Below, in pieces: positions 20,002-34,685 of a stretch of 64,000 nt of DNA. This DNA comes from Euglena gracilis (taxonomy: Eukaryota; Euglenida; Euglenophyceae; Euglenales). The stretch lies in the NCBI GenBank assembly GCA_039621445.1, contig CP154955.1, positions 31,514,542-31,578,541 on the forward strand. Reading direction: 5' to 3'. Every line of letters begins with the position of its first letter. The stretch's first letter is position 1. The notes beneath the pieces are model-generated. The model did no database searches, was not told the origin of the DNA, and saw nothing but the letters and a program-made list of their open reading frames with translations. Both the position numbers and the translations under genes were made by a program.

Positions 20002-20025
20002 TGCTGCCGCTGCTGCCTGGCACGC
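19722..20025. repeat. CTG/GCT trinucleotide repeat with CCTG interruptions
   Basis: About 300 bp of nearly pure CTG-type repeat. Long poly-Leu, poly-Cys, poly-Ala, poly-Ser and poly-Gln readings come from it in several frames and are not taken as genes. Confidence 0.95.
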
Positions 20026-20176
20026 AGTTGAGGTTCATCCTCTGCGGTTGGTTGACGTTGGGGTGCCCTGTCTTCCAGCTGGGCAGTTTCTGCCACAACA
20101 GTGTAAGAACTAGCTTGCATCCTGAATTCCACGAGGGGTACAGAATCAGATTGTGGTGGCTCATACCACGTTTGCA

Positions 20177-20215
20177 TCAATTCATATCGCGTTTTTCGCG
20201 AATCTGCAACCAAAT
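20177..20215 (+). repeat. isolated satellite-like unit
   Basis: ATATCGCGTTTTTCGCGAATCTG resembles the TCGCGA dyad of the 112-bp satellite but stands outside the array by about 60 bp, embedded in ordinary sequence. Confidence 0.5.
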
Positions 20216-22324
20216 GAAGGAAATGTAACACAAATTGTGGTTTCCACAATCATGGCACAGAAAAAATTTTTTTTTTGATTCAGATCGCGCTTTTCGCGAT
20301 TCTGAAAAATTTTTCGTGAAAGTGAAAAATTTTTCGCGGGAAATGCGACGGAAATCGTGCTTTTCACGATTCCGCTCGCGATTTCCGCGATTCAGATCGC
20401 GATTTTCGCGAATCTGAAAAATTTTTCGTGAAAGTGAAAAATTTTTCGCGGGAAATGCGACGGAAATCGTGCTTTTCACGATTCCGCTCGCGATTTCCGC
20501 GATTCAGATCGCGATTTTCGCGAATCTGAAAATTTTTCGTGAAAGTGAAAAATTTTTCGCGGGAAATGCGACGGAAATCGTGCTTTTCACGATTCCGCTC
20601 GCGATTTCCGCGATTCAGATCGCGATTTTCGCGAATCTGAAAAATTTTTCGTGAAAGTGAAAAATTTTTCGCGGGAAATGCGACGGAAATCGTGTTTTTC
20701 ACGATTCCGCTCGCGATTTCCGCGATTCAGATCGCGATTTTCGCGAATCTGAAAAATTTTTCGTGGAAGTGAAAAATTTTTCGCGTGAAATGCGACGGAA
20801 ATCGTGCTTTTCACGATTCCGCTCGCGATTTCCGCGATTCAGATCGCGATTTTCGCGAATCTGAAAAATTTTTCGTGAAAGTGAAAATTTTTCGCGGGAA
20901 ATGCGACGGAAATCGTGCTTTTCACGATTCCGCTCGCGATTTCCGCGATTCAGATCGCGATTTTCGCGAATCTGAAAAATTTTTCGTGAAAGTGAAAAAT
21001 TTTTCGCGGGAAATGCGACGGAAATCGTGCTTTTCACGATTCCGCTCGCGATTTCCGCGATTCAGATCGCGATTTTCGCGAATCTGAAAAATTTTTCGTG
21101 AAAGTGAAAAATTTTTCGCGGGAAATGCGACGGAAATCGTGCTTTTCACGATTCCGCTCGCGATTTCCGCGATTCAGATCGCGATTTTCGCGAATCTGAA
21201 AAATTTTTCGTGAAAGTGAAAAATTTTTCGCGGGAAATGCGACGGAAATCGTGCTTTTCACGATTCCGCTCGCGATTTCCGCGATTCAGATCGCGATTTT
21301 CGCGAATCTGAAAAATTTTTCGTGAAAGTGAAAAATTTTTCGCGGGAAATGCGACGGAAATCGTGCTTTTCACGATTCCGCTCGCGATTTCCGCGATTCA
21401 GATCGCGATTTTCGCGAATCTGAAAAATTTTTCGTGAAAGTGAAAAATTTTTCGCGGGAAATGCGACGGAAATCGTGCTTTTCACGATTCCGCTCGCGAT
21501 TTCCGCGATTCAGATCGCGATTTTCGCGAATCTGAAAAATTTTTCGTGAAAGTGAAAAATTTTTCGCGGGAAATGCGACGGAAATCGTGCTTTTCACGAT
21601 TCCGCTCGCGATTTCCGCGATTCAGATCGCGATTTTCGCGAATCTGAAAAATTTTTCGTGGAGTGGAAAAATTTTTCGCGGGAAATGCGACGGAAATCGT
21701 GCTTTTCACGATTCCGCTCGCGATTTCCGCGATTCAGATCGCGATTTTCGCGAATCTGAAAAATTTTTCGTGGAAATGAAAAATTTTTCGCGGGAAATGC
21801 GACGGAAATCGTGCTTTTCACGATTCCGCTCGCGATTTCCGCGATTCAGATCGCGATTTTCGCGAATCTGAAAAATTTTTCGTGAAAGTGAAAAATTTTT
21901 CGCGGGAAATGCGACGGAAATCGTGCTTTTCACGATTCCGCTCGCGATTTCCGCGATTCAGATCGCGATTTTCGCGAATCTGAAAAATTTTTCGTGAAAG
22001 TGAAAAATTTTTCGCGGGAAATGCGACGGAAATCGTGCTTTTCACGATTCCGCTCGCGATTTCCGCGATTCATTCAGATCGCGATTTTCGCGAATCTGAA
22101 AATTTTGTCTGGAATGTGAAAGTGTTTTCGCGGGAAATGCGACGGAAATCGTGCTTTTCACGATTCCGCTCGCGATTTCCGCGATTCAGATCGCGATTTT
22201 CGCGAATCTGAAAAATTTTTTCGTGAAAGTGAAAAATTTTTCGCGGGAAATGCGACGGAAATCGTGCTTTTCACGATTCCGCTCGCGATTTCCGCGATTC
22301 AGATCGCGATTTTCGCGAATCTGA

Positions 22325-22412
22325 AAAAATTTTCTCCCTGCTTCCCTGTCTGGTTCTGACCAATTTTTCGTGAAGTGAGTGAAAATTTTTTCGCGGGAGG
22401 GAAGGGAAGGGG
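22325..22412. other. insertion interrupting a satellite monomer
   Basis: CTCCCTGCTTCCCTGTCTGG and a GGGAGGGAAGGGAAGGGGG stretch are inserted on either side of a normal CGTGAAGTG segment, within one monomer. Confidence 0.7.
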
Positions 22413-25400
22413 GAAATGCGACGGAAATCGTGCTTTTCACGATTCCGCTCGCGATTTCCGCGATTCAGATCGCGATTTTCGCGAATCTGAAAAATTTTTT
22501 CTGGAAAGTGAAAAATTTTTCGCGGGAAATGCGACGGAAATCGTGCTTTTCACGATTCCGCTCGCGATTTCCGCGATTCAGATCGCGATTTTCGCGAATC
22601 TGAAAAATTTTTCGTGAATGTGAAAAATTTTTCGCGGGAAATGCGACGGAAATCGTGCTTTTCACGATTCCGCTCGCGATTTCCGCGATTCAGATCGCGA
22701 TTTTCGCGAATCTGAAAAATTTTTCGTGAAAGTGAAAAATTTTTCGCGGGAAATGCGACGGAAATCGTGCTTTTCACGATTCCGCTCGCGATTTCCGCGA
22801 TTCAGATCGCGATTTTCGCGAATCTGAAAAATTTTTCGTGAAAGTGAAAAATTTTTCGCGGGAAATGCGACGGAAATCGTGCTTTTCACGATTCCGCTCG
22901 CGATTTCCGCGATTCAGATCGCGATTTTCGCGAATCTGAAAAATTTTTCGTGAAAGTGAAAAATTTTTCGCGGGAAATGCGACGGAAATCGTGTTTTTCA
23001 CGATTCCGCTCGCGATTTCCGCGATTCAGATCGCGATTTTCGCGAATCTGAAAAATTTTTCGTGAAAGTGAAAAATTTTTCGCGGGAAATGCGACGGAAA
23101 TCGTGCTTTTCACGATTCCGCTCGCGATTTCCGCGATTCAGATCGCGATTTTCGCGAATCTGAAAAATTTTTCGTGGAAGTGAAAAATTTTTCGCGGGAA
23201 ATGCGACGGAAATCGTGCTTTTCACGATTCCGCTCGCGATTTCCGCGATTCAGATCGCGATTTTCGCGAATCTGAAAAATTTTTCGTGAAAGTGAAAAAT
23301 TTTTCGCGGGAAATGCGACGGAAATCGTGCTTTTCACGATTCCGCTCGCGATTTCCGCGATTCAGATCGCGATTTTCGCGAATCTGAAAAATTTTTTCGT
23401 GGAAGTGAAAAATTTTTCGCGGGAAATGCGACGGAAATCGTGCTTTTCACGATTCCGCTCGCGATTTCCGCGATTCAGATCGCGATTTTCGCGAATCTGA
23501 AAAATTTTTCGTGAAAGTGAAAAATTTTTCGCGGGAAATGCGACGGAAATCGTGCTTTTCACGATTCCGCTCGCGATTTCCGCGATTCAGATCGCGATTT
23601 TCGCGAATCTGAAAAATTTTTCGTGAAAAGGGAAAAATTTTTCGCGGGAAATGCGACGGAAATCGTGCTTTTCACGATTCCGCTCGCGATTTCCGCGATT
23701 CAGATCGCGATTTTCGCGAATCTGAAAAATTTTTCGTGAAAGTGAAAAATTTTTCGCGGGAAATGCGACGGAAATCGTGCTTTTCACGATTCCGCTCGCG
23801 ATTTCCGCGATTCAGATCGCGATTTTCGCGAATCTGAAAAATTTTTCGTGAAAGTGAAAAATTTTTCGCGGGAAATGCGACGGAAATCGTGCTTTTCACG
23901 ATTCCGCTCGCGATTTCCGCGATTCAGATCGCGATTTTCGCGAATCTGAAAAATTTTTCGTGAAAGTGAAAAATTTTTCGCGGGAAATGCGACGGAAATC
24001 GTGCTTTTCACGATTCCGCTCGCGATTTCCGCGATTCAGATCGCGATTTTCGCGAATCTGAAAAATTTTTCGTGAAAGTGAAAAATTTTTCGCGGGAAAT
24101 GCGACGGAAATCGTGCTTTTCACGATTCCGCTCGCGATTTCCGCGATTCAGATCGCGATTTTCGCGAATCTGAAAAATTTTTCGGGAAAGTGAAGAATTT
24201 TTCGCGGGAAATGCGACGGAAATCGTGCTTTTCACGATTCCGCTCGCGATTTCCGCGATTCAGATCGCGATTTTCGCGAATCTGAAAAATTTTTCGTGAA
24301 AGTGAAAAATTTTTCGCGGGAAATGCGACGGAAATCGTGCTTTTCACGATTCCGCTCGCGATTTCCGCGATTCAGATCGCGATTTTCGCGAATCTGAAAA
24401 ATTTTTCGTGGAAAGTGTAAAATTTTTCGCGGGAAATGCGACGGAAATCGTGCTTTTCACGATTCCGCTCGCGATTTCCGCGATTCAGATCGCGATTTTC
24501 GCGAATCTGAAAAATTTTTCGGGAAAGTGAAAAATTTTTCGCGGGAAATGCGACGGAAATCGTGCTTTTCACGATTCCGCTCGCGATTTCCGCGATTCAG
24601 ATCGCGATTTTCGCGAATCTGAAAAATTTTTCGTGAAAGTGAAAAATTTTTCGCGGGAAATGCGACGGAAATCGTGCTTTTCACGATTCCGCTCGCGATT
24701 TCCGCGATTCAGATCGCGATTTTCGCGAATCTGAAAATGAGTGAAAAATTTTTTCGCGGGAAATGCGACGGAAATCGTGCTTTTCACGATTCCGCTCGCG
24801 ATTTCCGCGATTCAGATCGCGATTTTCGCGAATCTGAAAAATTTTTCGTGGAAGTGAAAAATTTTTCGCGGGAAATGCGACGGAAATCGTGCTTTTCACG
24901 ATTCCGCTCGCGATTTCCGCGATTCAGATCGCGATTTTCGCGAATCTGAAAAATTTTTCGTGAAAGTGAAAAATTTTTCGCGGGAAATGCGACGGAAATC
25001 GTGCTTTTCACGATTCCGCTCGCGATTTCCGCGATTCAGATCGCGATTTTCGCGAATCTGAAAAATTTTTCGAGGAAGTTAAAAATTTTTCGCGGGAAAT
25101 GCGACGGAAATCGTGCTTTTCACGATTCCGCTCGCGATTTCCGCGATTCAGATCGCGATTTTCGCGAATCTGAAAAATTTTTGTGGGAATTGAAAAATTT
25201 TTCGCGGGAAATGCGACGGAAATCGTGCTTTTCACGATTCCGCTCGCGATTTCCGCGATTCAGATCGCGATTTTCGCGAATCTGAAAAATTTTCGTGAAA
25301 GTGAAAAATTTTTCGCGGGAAATGCGACGGAAATCGTGCTTTTCACGATTCCGCTCGCGATTTCCGCGATTCAGATCGCGATTTTCGCGAATCTGAAAAA

Positions 25401-28400
25401 TTTTTCGTGGAAGTGAAAAATTTTTCGCGGGAAATGCGACGGAAATCGTGCTTTTCACGATTCCGCTCGCGATTTCCGCGATTCAGATCGCGATTTTCGC
25501 GAATCTGAAAAATTTTTCGTGGAAGTGAAAAATTTTTCGCGGGAAATGCGACGGAAATCGTGCTTTTCACGATTCCGCTCGCGATTTCCGCGATTCAGAT
25601 CGCGATTTTCGCGAATCTGAAAAATTTTTCGTGAAAGTGAAAAATTTTTCGCGGGAAATGCGACGGAAATCGTGCTTTTCACGATTCCGCTCGCGATTTC
25701 CGCGATTCAGATCGCGATTTTCGCGAATCTGAAAAATTTTTCGTGGAAATGAAAAATTTTTCGCGGGAAATGCGACGGAAATCGTGCTTTTCACGATTCC
25801 GCTCGCGATTTCCGCGATTCAGATCGCGATTTTCGCGAATCTGAAAATTTTTTCGTGGAAGTGAAAAATTTTTCGCGGGAAATGCGACGGAAATCGTGCT
25901 TTTCACGATTCCGCTCGCGATTTCCGCGATTCAGATCGCGATTTTCGCGAATCTGAAAAATTTTTCGTGAAAGTGAAAAATTTTTCGCGGGAAATGCGAC
26001 GGAAATCGTGCTTTTCACGATTCCGCTCGCGATTTCCGCGATTCAGATCGCGATTTTCGCGAATCTGAAAAATTTTTCGTGGAAATGAAAAATTTTTCGC
26101 GGGAAATGCGACGGAAATCGTGCTTTTCACGATTCCGCTCGCGATTTCCGCGATTCAGATCGCGATTTTCGCGAATCTGAAAAATTTTTCGTGAAAGTGA
26201 AAAATTTTTCGCGGGAAATGCGACGGAAATCGTGCTTTTCACGATTCCGCTCGCGATTTCCGCGATTCAGATCGCGATTTTCGCGAATCTGAAAAATTTT
26301 TCGTGAAAGTGAAAAATTTTTCGCGGGAAATGCGACGGAAATCGTGCTTTTCACGATTCCGCTCGCGATTTCCGCGATTCAGATCGCGATTTTCGCGAAT
26401 CTGAAAAATTTTTCGTGAAAGTGAAAAATTTTTCGCGGGAAATGCGACGGAAATCGTGCTTTTCACGATTCCGCTCGCGATTTCCGCGATTCAGATCGCG
26501 ATTTTCGCGAATCTGAAAAATTTTTCGTGAAAGTGAAAAATTTTTCGCGGGAAATGCGACGGAAATCGTGCTTTTCACGATTCCGCTCGCGATTTCCGCG
26601 ATTCAGATCGCGATTTTTCGGAATCTGAAAATTTTTCGTGAAAGTGAAAAATTTTTCGCGGGAAATGCGACGGAAATCGTGCTTTTCACGATTCCGCTCG
26701 CGATTTCCGCGATTCAGATCGCGATTTTCGCGAATCTGAAAAATTTTTCGTGAAGTGAAAAATTTTTCGCGGGAAATGCGACGGAAATCGTGCTTTTCAC
26801 GATTCCGCTCGCGATTTCCGCGATTCAGATCGCGATTTTCGCGAATCTGAAAAATTTTTCGTGAAAGTGAAAAATTTTTCGCGGGAAATGCGACGGAAAT
26901 CGTGCTTTTCACGATTCCGCTCGCGATTTCCGCGATTCAGATCGCGATTTTCGCGAATCTGAAAAATTTTTCGTGGAAGTGAAAAATTTTTCGCGGGAAA
27001 TGCGACGGAAATCGTGCTTTTCACGATTCCGCTCGCGATTTCCGCGATTCAGATCGCGATTTTCGCGAATCTGAAAAATTTTTCGTGAAAGTGAAAAATT
27101 TTTCGCGGGAAATGCGACGGAAATCGTGCTTTTCACGATTCCGCTCGCGATTTCCGCGATTCAGATCGCGATTTTCGCGAATCTGAAAAATTTTTCGTGG
27201 AAGTGAAAAATTTTTCGCGGGAAATGCGACGGAAATCGTGCTTTTCACGATTCCGCTCGCGATTTCCGCGATTCAGATCGCGATTTTCGCGAATCTGAAA
27301 AATTTTTCGTGTAAGTGAAAAATTTTTCGCGGAAATGCGACGGAAATCGTGCTTTTCACGATTCCGCTCGCGATTTCCGCGATTCAGATCGCGATTTTCG
27401 CGAATCTGAAAAATTTTTTCGTGAAAGTGAAAAATTTTTCGCGGGAAATGCGACGGAAATCGTGCTTTTCACGATTCCGCTCGCGATTTCCGCGATTCAG
27501 ATCGCGATTTTCGCGAATCTGAAAAATTTTTCGTGGAAGTGAAAAATTTTTCGCGGGAAATGCGACGGAAATCGTGCTTTTCACGATTCCGCTCGCGATT
27601 TCCGCGATTCAGATCGCGATTTTCGCGAATCTGAAAATTTTTCGTGGAAGTGAAAAATTTTTCGCGGGAAATGCGACGGAAATCGTGCTTTTCACGATTC
27701 CGCTCGCGATTTCCGCGATTCAGATCGCGATTTTCGCGAATCTGAAAAATTTTTCGTGAAAGTGAAAAATTTTTCGCGGGAAATGCGACGGAAATCGTGC
27801 TTTTCACGATTCCGCTCGCGATTTCCGCGATTCAGATCGCGATTTTCGCGAATCTGAAAAATTTTTCGTTGAAGTGAAAAATTTTTCGCGGGAAATGCGA
27901 CGGAAATCGTGCTTTTCACGATTCCGCTCGCGATTTCCGCGATTCAGATCGCGATTTTCGCGAATCTGAAAAATTTTTCGTGAAAGTGAAAAATTTTTCG
28001 CGGGAAATGCGACGGAAATCGTGCTTTTCACGATTCCGCTCGCGATTTCCGCGATTCAGATCGCGATTTTCGCGAATCTGAAAAATTTTTCGTGAAAGTG
28101 AAAAATTTTTCGCGGGAAATGCGACGGAAATCGTGCTTTTCACGATTCCGCTCGCGATTTCCGCGATTCAGATCGCGATTTTCGCGAATCTGAAAAATTT
28201 TTCGTGAAAGTGAAAAATTTTTCGCGGGAAATGCGACGGAAATCGTGCTTTTCACGATTCCGCTCGCGATTTCCGCGATTCAGATCGCGATTTTCGCGAA
28301 TCTGAAAAATTTTTCGTGAAAGTGAAAAATTTTTCGCGGGAAATGCGACGGAAATCGTGCTTTTCACGATTCCGCTCGCGATTTCCGCGATTCAGATCGC

Positions 28401-31400
28401 GATTTTCGCGAATCTGAAAAATTTTTCGTGAAAGTGAAAGTGAAAAATTTTTCGCGGGAAATGCGACGGAAATCGTGCTTTTCACGATTCCGCTCGCGAT
28501 TTCCGCGATTCAGATCGCGATTTTCGCGAATCTGAAAAATTTTTCGTGAAAGTGAAAAATTTTTCGCGGGAAATGCGACGGAAATCGTGCTTTTCACGAT
28601 TCCGCTCGCGATTTCCGCGATTCAGATCGCGATTTTCGCGAATCTGAAAAATTTTTCGTGGAAATGAAAAATTTTTTCGCGGGAAATGCGACGGAAATCG
28701 TGCTTTTCACGATTCCGCTCGCGATTTCCGCGATTCAGATCGCGATTTTCGCGAATCTGAAAAATTTTCGGTGAAGTGAAAAATTTTTCGCGGGAAATGC
28801 GACGGAAATCGTGCTTTTCACGATTCCGCTCGCGATTTCCGCGATTCAGATCGCGATTTTCGCGAATCTGAAAAATTTTTCGTGTAAGTGAAACTTTTTT
28901 CGCGGAAAATGCGACGGAAATCGTGCTTTTCACGATTCCGCTCGCGATTTCCGCGATTCAGATCGCGATTTTCGCGAATCTGAAAAATTTTTCGTGAAAG
29001 TGAAAAATTTTTCGCGGGAAATGCGACGGAAATCGTGCTTTTCACGATTCCGCTCGCGATTTCCGCGATTCAGATCGCGATTTTCGCGAATCTGAAAAAT
29101 TTTTCGTGGAAGTGAAAAATTTTTCGCGGGAAATGCGACGGAAATCGTGCTTTTCACGATTCCGCTCGCGATTTCCGCGATTCAGATCGCGATTTTCGCG
29201 AATCTGAAAAATTTTTCGTGGGAGTGAAAAATTTTTTCGCGGGAAATGCGACGGAAATCGTGCTTTTCACGATTCCGCTCGCGATTTCCGCGATTCAGAT
29301 CGCGATTTTCGCGAATCTGAAAAATTTTTCGTGGAAAGTGAAAAATTTTTCGCGGGAAATGCGACGGAAATCGTGCTTTTCACGATTCCGCTCGCGATTT
29401 CCGCGATTCAGATCGCGATTTTCGCGAATCTGAAAAATTTTTCGTGAAAGTGAAAAATTTTTCGCGGGAAATGCGACGGAAATCGTGCTTTTCACGATTC
29501 CGCTCGCGATTTCCGCGATTCAGATCGCGATTTTCGCGAATCTGAAAAATTTTTCGTGAAAGTGAAAAATTTTTTCGCGGGAAATGCGACGGAAATCGTG
29601 CTTTTCACGATTCCGCTCGCGATTTCCGCGATTCAGATCGCGATTTTCGCGAATCTGAAAAATTTTTCGTGAAAGTGAAAAATTTTTCGCGGGAAATGCG
29701 ACGGAAATCGTGCTTTTCACGATTCCGCTCGCGATTTCCGCGATTCAGATCGCGATTTTCGCGAATCTGAAAAATTTTTCGTGAAAGTGAAAAATTTTTC
29801 GCGGGAAATGCGACGGAAATCGTGCTTTTCACGATTCCGCTCGCGATTTCCGCGATTCAGATCGCGATTTTCGCGAATCTGAAAATTTTTCGTGAAAGTG
29901 AAAAATTTTTCGCGGGAAATGCGACGGAAATCGTGCTTTTCACGATTCCGCTCGCGATTTCCGCGATTCAGATCGCGATTTTCGCGAATCTGAAAAATTT
30001 TTCGTGAAAGTGAAAAATTTTTCGCGGGAAATGCGACGGAAATCGTGCTTTTCACGATTCCGCTCGCGATTTCCGCGATTCAGATCGCGATTTTCGCGAA
30101 TCTGAAAAATTTTGGGTGAAGGGGAAAATTTTTGGCGGGAAATGCGACGGAAATCGTGCTTTTCACGATTCCGCTCGCGATTTCCGCGATTCAGATCGCG
30201 ATTTTCGCGAATCTGAAAAATTTTTCGTGAAAGTGAAAAATTTTTCGCGGGAAATGCGACGGAAATCGTGCTTTTCACGATTCCGCTCGCGATTTCCGCG
30301 ATTCAGATCGCGATTTTCGCGAATCTGAAAAATTTTTCGTGAAAGTGAAAAATTTTTCGCGGGAAATGCGACGGAAATCGTGCTTTTCACGATTCCGCTC
30401 GCGATTTCCGCGATTCAGATCGCGATTTTCGCGAATCTGAAAAATTTTTCGTGAAAGTGAAAAATTTTTCGCGGGAAATGCGACGGAAATCGTGCTTTTC
30501 ACGATTCCGCTCGCGATTTCCGCGATTCAGATCGCGATTTTCGCGAATCTGAAAAATTTTTCGTGAAAGTGAAAAATTTTCGCGGGAAATGCGACGGAAA
30601 TCGTGCTTTTCACGATTCCGCTCGCGATTTCCGCGATTCAGATCGCGATTTTCGCGAATCTGAAAAATTTTTCGTGAAAGTGAAAATTTTTTCGCGGGAA
30701 ATGCGACGGAAATCGTGCTTTTCACGATTCCGCTCGCGATTTCCGCGATTCAGATCGCGATTTTCGCGAATCTGAAAAATTTTTTCGTGAAAGTGAAAAA
30801 TTTTTCGCGGGAAATGCGACGGAAATCGTGCTTTTCACGATTCCGCTCGCGATTTCCGCGATTCAGATCGCGATTTTCGCGAATCTGAAAAATTTTTCGT
30901 GAAAGTGAAAAATTTTTCGCGGGAAATGCGACGGAAATCGTGCTTTTCACGATTCCGCTCGCGATTTCCGCGATTCAGATCGCGATTTTCGCGAATCTGA
31001 AAAATTTTTCGTGAAAGTGAAAATTTTTCGCGGGAAATGCGACGGAAATCGTGCTTTTCACGATTCCGCTCGCGATTTCCGCGATTCAGATCGCGATTTT
31101 CGCGAATCTGAAAAATTTTTCGTGAAAGTGAAAAATTTTTCGCGGGAAATGCGACGGAAATCGTGCTTTTCACGATTCCGCTCGCGATTTCCGCGATTCA
31201 GATCGCGATTTTCGCGAATCTGAAAAATTTTTCGTGGAAATGAAAAATTTTTCGCGGGAAATGCGACGGAAATCGTGCTTTTCACGATTCCGCTCGCGAT
31301 TTCCGCGATTCAGATCGCGATTTTCGCGAATCTGAAAAATTTTTCGTGAAAGTGAAAAATTTTTCGCGGGAAATGCGACGGAAATCGTGCTTTTCACGAT

Positions 31401-34400
31401 TCCGCTCGCGATTTCCGCGATTCAGATCGCGATTTTCGCGAATCTGAAAAATTTTTCGTGAAAGTGAAAAATTTTTCGCGGGAAATGCGACGGAAATCGT
31501 GCTTTTCACGATTCCGCTCGCGATTTCCGCGATTCAGATCGCGATTTTCGCGAATCTGAAAAATTTTTCGTGGAAATGAAAAATTTTTCGCGGGAAATGC
31601 GACGGAAATCGTGCTTTTCACGATTCCGCTCGCGATTTCCGCGATTCAGATCGCGATTTTCGCGAATCTGAAAAATTTTTCGTGAAAGTGAAAAATTTTT
31701 CGCGGGAAATGCGACGGAAATCGTGCTTTTCACGATTCCGCTCGCGATTTCCGCGATTCAGATCGCGATTTTCGCGAATCTGAAAAATTTTTTGTGAATG
31801 TGAAAAATTTTTCGCGGGAAATGCGACGGAACTCGTGCTTTTCACGATTCCGCTCGCGATTTCCGCGATTCAGATCGCGATTTTCGCGAATCTGAAAAAT
31901 TTTTCGTGAAAGTGAAAAATTTTTCGCGGGAAATGCGACGGAAATCGTGCTTTTCACGATTCCGCTCGCGATTTCCGCGATTCAGATCGCGATTTTCGCG
32001 AATCTGAAAAATTTTTCGTGAATGTGAAAAATTTTTCGCGGGAAATGCGACGGAAATCGTGCTTTTCACGATTCCGCTCGCGATTTCCGCGATTCAGATC
32101 GCGATTTTCGCGAATCTGAAAAATTTTTCGTGAAAGTGAAAAATTTTTCGCGGGAAATGCGACGGAAATCGTGCTTTTCACGATTCCGCTCGCGATTTCC
32201 GCGATTCAGATCGCGATTTTCGCGAATCTGAAAAATTTTTCGCGGGAAATGCGACGGAAATCGTGCTTTTCACGATTCCGCTCGCGATTTCCGCGATTCA
32301 GATCGCGATTTTCGCGAATCTGAAAAATTTTTCGTGAAAGTGAAAAATTTTTCGCGGGAAATGCGACGGAAATCGTGCTTTTCACGATTCCGCTCGCGAT
32401 TTCCGCGATTCAGATCGCGATTTTCGCGAATCTGAAAAATTTTTCGTGAAAGTGAAAAATTTTTCGCGGGAAATGCGACGGAAATCGTGCTTTTCACGAT
32501 TCCGCTCGCGATTTCCGCGATTCAGATCGCGATTTTCGCGAATCTGAAAAATTTTTCGTGAAAGTGAAAAATTTTTCGCGGGAAATGCGACGGAAATCGT
32601 GCTTTTCACGATTCCGCTCGCGATTTCCGCGATTCAGATCGCGATTTTCGCGAATCTGAAAAATTTTTCGTAAAAGTGAAAAATTTTTCGCGGGAAATGC
32701 GACGGAAATCGTGCTTTTCACGATTCCGCTCGCGATTTCCGCGATTCAGATCGCGATTTTCGCGAATCTGAAAAATTTTTCGTGAAAGTGAAAAATTTTT
32801 CGCGGGAAATGCGACGGAAATCGTGCTTTTCACGATTCCGCTCGCGATTTCCGCGATTCAGATCGCGATTTTCGCGAATCTGAAAAATTTTTCGTGAAAG
32901 TGAAAAATTTTTCGCGGGAAATGCGACGGAAATCGTGCTTTTCACGATTCCGCTCGCGATTTCCGCGATTCAGATCGCGATTTTCGCGAATCTGAAAAAT
33001 TTTTCGTGAAAGTGAAAAATTTTTCGCGGAAAATGCGACGGAAATCGTGCTTTTCACGATTCCGCTCGCGATTTCCGCGATTCAGATCGCGATTTTCGCG
33101 AATCTGAAAAATTTTTCGTGAAAGTGAAAAATTTTTCGCGGGAAATGCGACGGAAATCGTGTTTTTCACGATTCCGCTCGCGATTTCCGCGATTCAGATC
33201 GCGATTTTCGCGAATCTGAAAAATTTTTCGTGAAAGTGAAAAATTTTTCGCGGGAAATGCGACGGAAATCGTGCTTTTCACGATTCCGCTCGCGATTTCC
33301 GCGATTCAGATCGCGATTTTCGCGAATCTGAAAAATTTTTCGTCGTGAAAGTGAAAAATTTTTCGCGGGAAATGCGACGGAAATCGTGCTTTTCACGATT
33401 CCGCTCGCGATTTCCGCGATTCAGATCGCGATTTTCGCGAATCTGAAAAATTTTTCGTGAAAGTGAAAAATTTTTCGCGGGAAATGCGACGGAAATCGTG
33501 CTTTTCACGATTCCGCTCGCGATTTCCGCGATTCAGATCGCGATTTTCGCGAATCTGAAAAATTTTTCGTGAAAGTGAAAAATTTTTCGCGGGAAATGCG
33601 ACGGAAATCGTGCTTTTCACGATTCCGCTCGCGATTTCCGCGATTCAGATCGCGATTTTCGCGAATCTGAAAAATTTTTCGTGAAAGTGAAAAATTTTTC
33701 GCGGGAAATGCGACGGAAATCGTGCTTTTCACGATTCCGCTCGCGATTTCCGCGATTCAGATCGCGATTTTCGCGAATCTGAAAAATTTTTCGTGAAAGT
33801 GAAAAATTTTTCGCGGGAAATGCGACGGAAATCGTGCTTTTCACGATTCCGCTCGCGATTTCCGCGATTCAGATCGCGATTTTCGCGAATCTGAAAAATT
33901 TTTCGTGAAAATGAAAAGTTTTTCGCGGGAAATGCGACGGAAATCGTGCTTTTCACGATTCCGCTCGCGATTACCGCGATTCAGATCGCGATTTTTGCCA
34001 TTCTCAACAATTTTTCGTTGAAGTGAAAAATTTTTCGCGGGAAATGCGACGGAAATCGTGCTTTTCACGATTCCGCTCGCGATTTCCGCGATTCAGATCG
34101 CGATTTTCGCGAATCTGAAAATTTTTTCGTGAAAGTGAAAAATTTTTCGCGGGAAATGCGACGGAAATCGTGCTTTTCACGATTCCGCTCGCGATTTCCG
34201 CGATTCAGATCGCGATTTTCGCGAATCTGAAAAATTTTTCGTGAAAGTGAAAAATTTTTCGCGGGAAATGCGACGGAAATCGTGCTTTTCACGATTCCGC
34301 TCGCGATTTCCGCGATTCAGATCGCGATTTTCGCGAATCTGAAAAATTTTTCGTGAAAGTGAAAAATTTTTCGCGGGAAATGCGACGGAAATCGTGCTTT

Positions 34401-34564
34401 TCACGATTCCGCTCGCGATTTCCGCGATTCAGATCGCGATTTTCGCGAATCTGAAAAATTTTTCGTGAAAGTGAAAAATTTTTCGCGGGAAATGCGACGG
34501 AAATCGTGCTTTTCACGATTCCGCTCGCGATTTCCGCGATTCAGATCGCGATTTTCGCGAATCT

Positions 34565-34685
34565 AGAAAAATTTTTTCGTGAAATGAAAATTTTTTGTTT
34601 TTTTTCTTTTTTTTTTTTTTTGTTTGTTTTTTTTTTTTCCTATTTTTTTTTTTCGTTTTTTTTGTTTTGTTTTTTTTTTCGTGTG
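34565..34685. other. T-rich interruption of the satellite
   Basis: About 110 bp of T runs with sparse G and C replaces the second half of a monomer, which had already acquired an extra A at 34565. The next monomer resumes in the same orientation. Confidence 0.8.

Noticed and set aside
19617-20249. Poly-Cys, poly-Leu, poly-Ala and poly-Gln proteins
   Set aside because: Product of the CTG/GCT trinucleotide repeat; no flanking coding signal.
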